From Anaerolinea thermophila (GTDB lineage: Bacteria; Chloroflexota; Anaerolineae; Anaerolineales; Villigracilaceae), in contig DYLB01000124.1 in the NCBI GenBank assembly GCA_020722305.1, positions 1 through 5,797 of the forward strand: DNA of 5,797 nucleotides, given 5' to 3'. Under the pieces are notes generated by a model. That model was given only the letters and a program-made list of their open reading frames with translations, had not been told where the DNA came from and searched no databases. This document shows, piece by piece, positions 5,768 to 5,797 of this stretch. How positions within the stretch are numbered: the first letter of the stretch is position 1; every line of letters begins with the position of its first letter. The position numbers were made by a program, and so were the translations under genes.

Positions 5768-5797
5768 CTAACCACTAAGGACACGAAGGTCACGAAT
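5768..5797. repeat. Short 9-base tandem repeat running off the right edge
   Basis: AAGGACACG (5777-5785) is followed directly by AAGGTCACG (5786-5794) and the start of a third unit (AAT), with a degenerate copy (CTAACCACT) before. The array is cut by the window edge. As I recall, similar 'CACTAAGG-CACGAAGG' intergenic repeats are scattered through many bacterial genomes, sometimes near GxxExxY-family genes. Here nothing beyond the edge can be seen, so the repeat length and function are unknown. Confidence 0.5.

Overview
The window is GC-rich, gene-dense bacterial chromosome. It carries four genes (the first cut by the window edge) packed head-to-tail on the + strand, followed by one convergent gene on the - strand and a short AT-richer leader at the right edge. 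Codon and gene style, the compact PLP-dependent lyase, the large surface protein with a proline/threonine linker, and a Hanks-type kinase beginning with an 'ALP-KKGEVL-GRY' type leader all suggest a member of the Chloroflexota, probably Anaerolineae-like. This is inference from memory of such proteins, not from a database search.

Layout. Positions 2-169 hold the C-terminal end of an upstream protein, possibly an AAA-type ATPase. Positions 169-921 encode a cytoplasmic glycerophosphodiester phosphodiesterase. Positions 918-1874 encode a short threonine/serine dehydratase-like PLP enzyme without a regulatory ACT domain. Positions 1871-4633 encode a 920-residue exported, membrane-anchored protein with a glycoside hydrolase family 3 (NagZ-like) N-terminal half, an Ig-like domain, a Pro/Thr linker and three C-terminal membrane helices. 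The four + strand genes overlap by 1, 4 and 4 bases (TGATG, ATGA, ATGA), so they very likely form one translationally coupled operon whose promoter lies left of the window. On the - strand, 4623-5621 encodes a Ser/Thr protein kinase with a single C-terminal membrane helix. Its 3' end overlaps the 3' end of the GH3 gene by 11 bp. A perfect TATAAT box lies upstream of it.

How they may work together. The operon combines lipid head-group salvage, amino acid catabolism and a cell-surface glycosidase-like protein. No single pathway unites them, and this may be simple dense packing. The surface protein is the most unusual item: it keeps the GH3 nucleophile motif (SDDLS) and the KHFPG motif but has lost the sugar-binding DQEGG motif and the Asp-His acid/base dyad that define bacterial NagZ enzymes. 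It may have a changed substrate or mechanism, or may be non-catalytic. No CRISPR array, RNA gene, insertion sequence or phage feature was seen. A short 9-base tandem repeat runs off the right edge.
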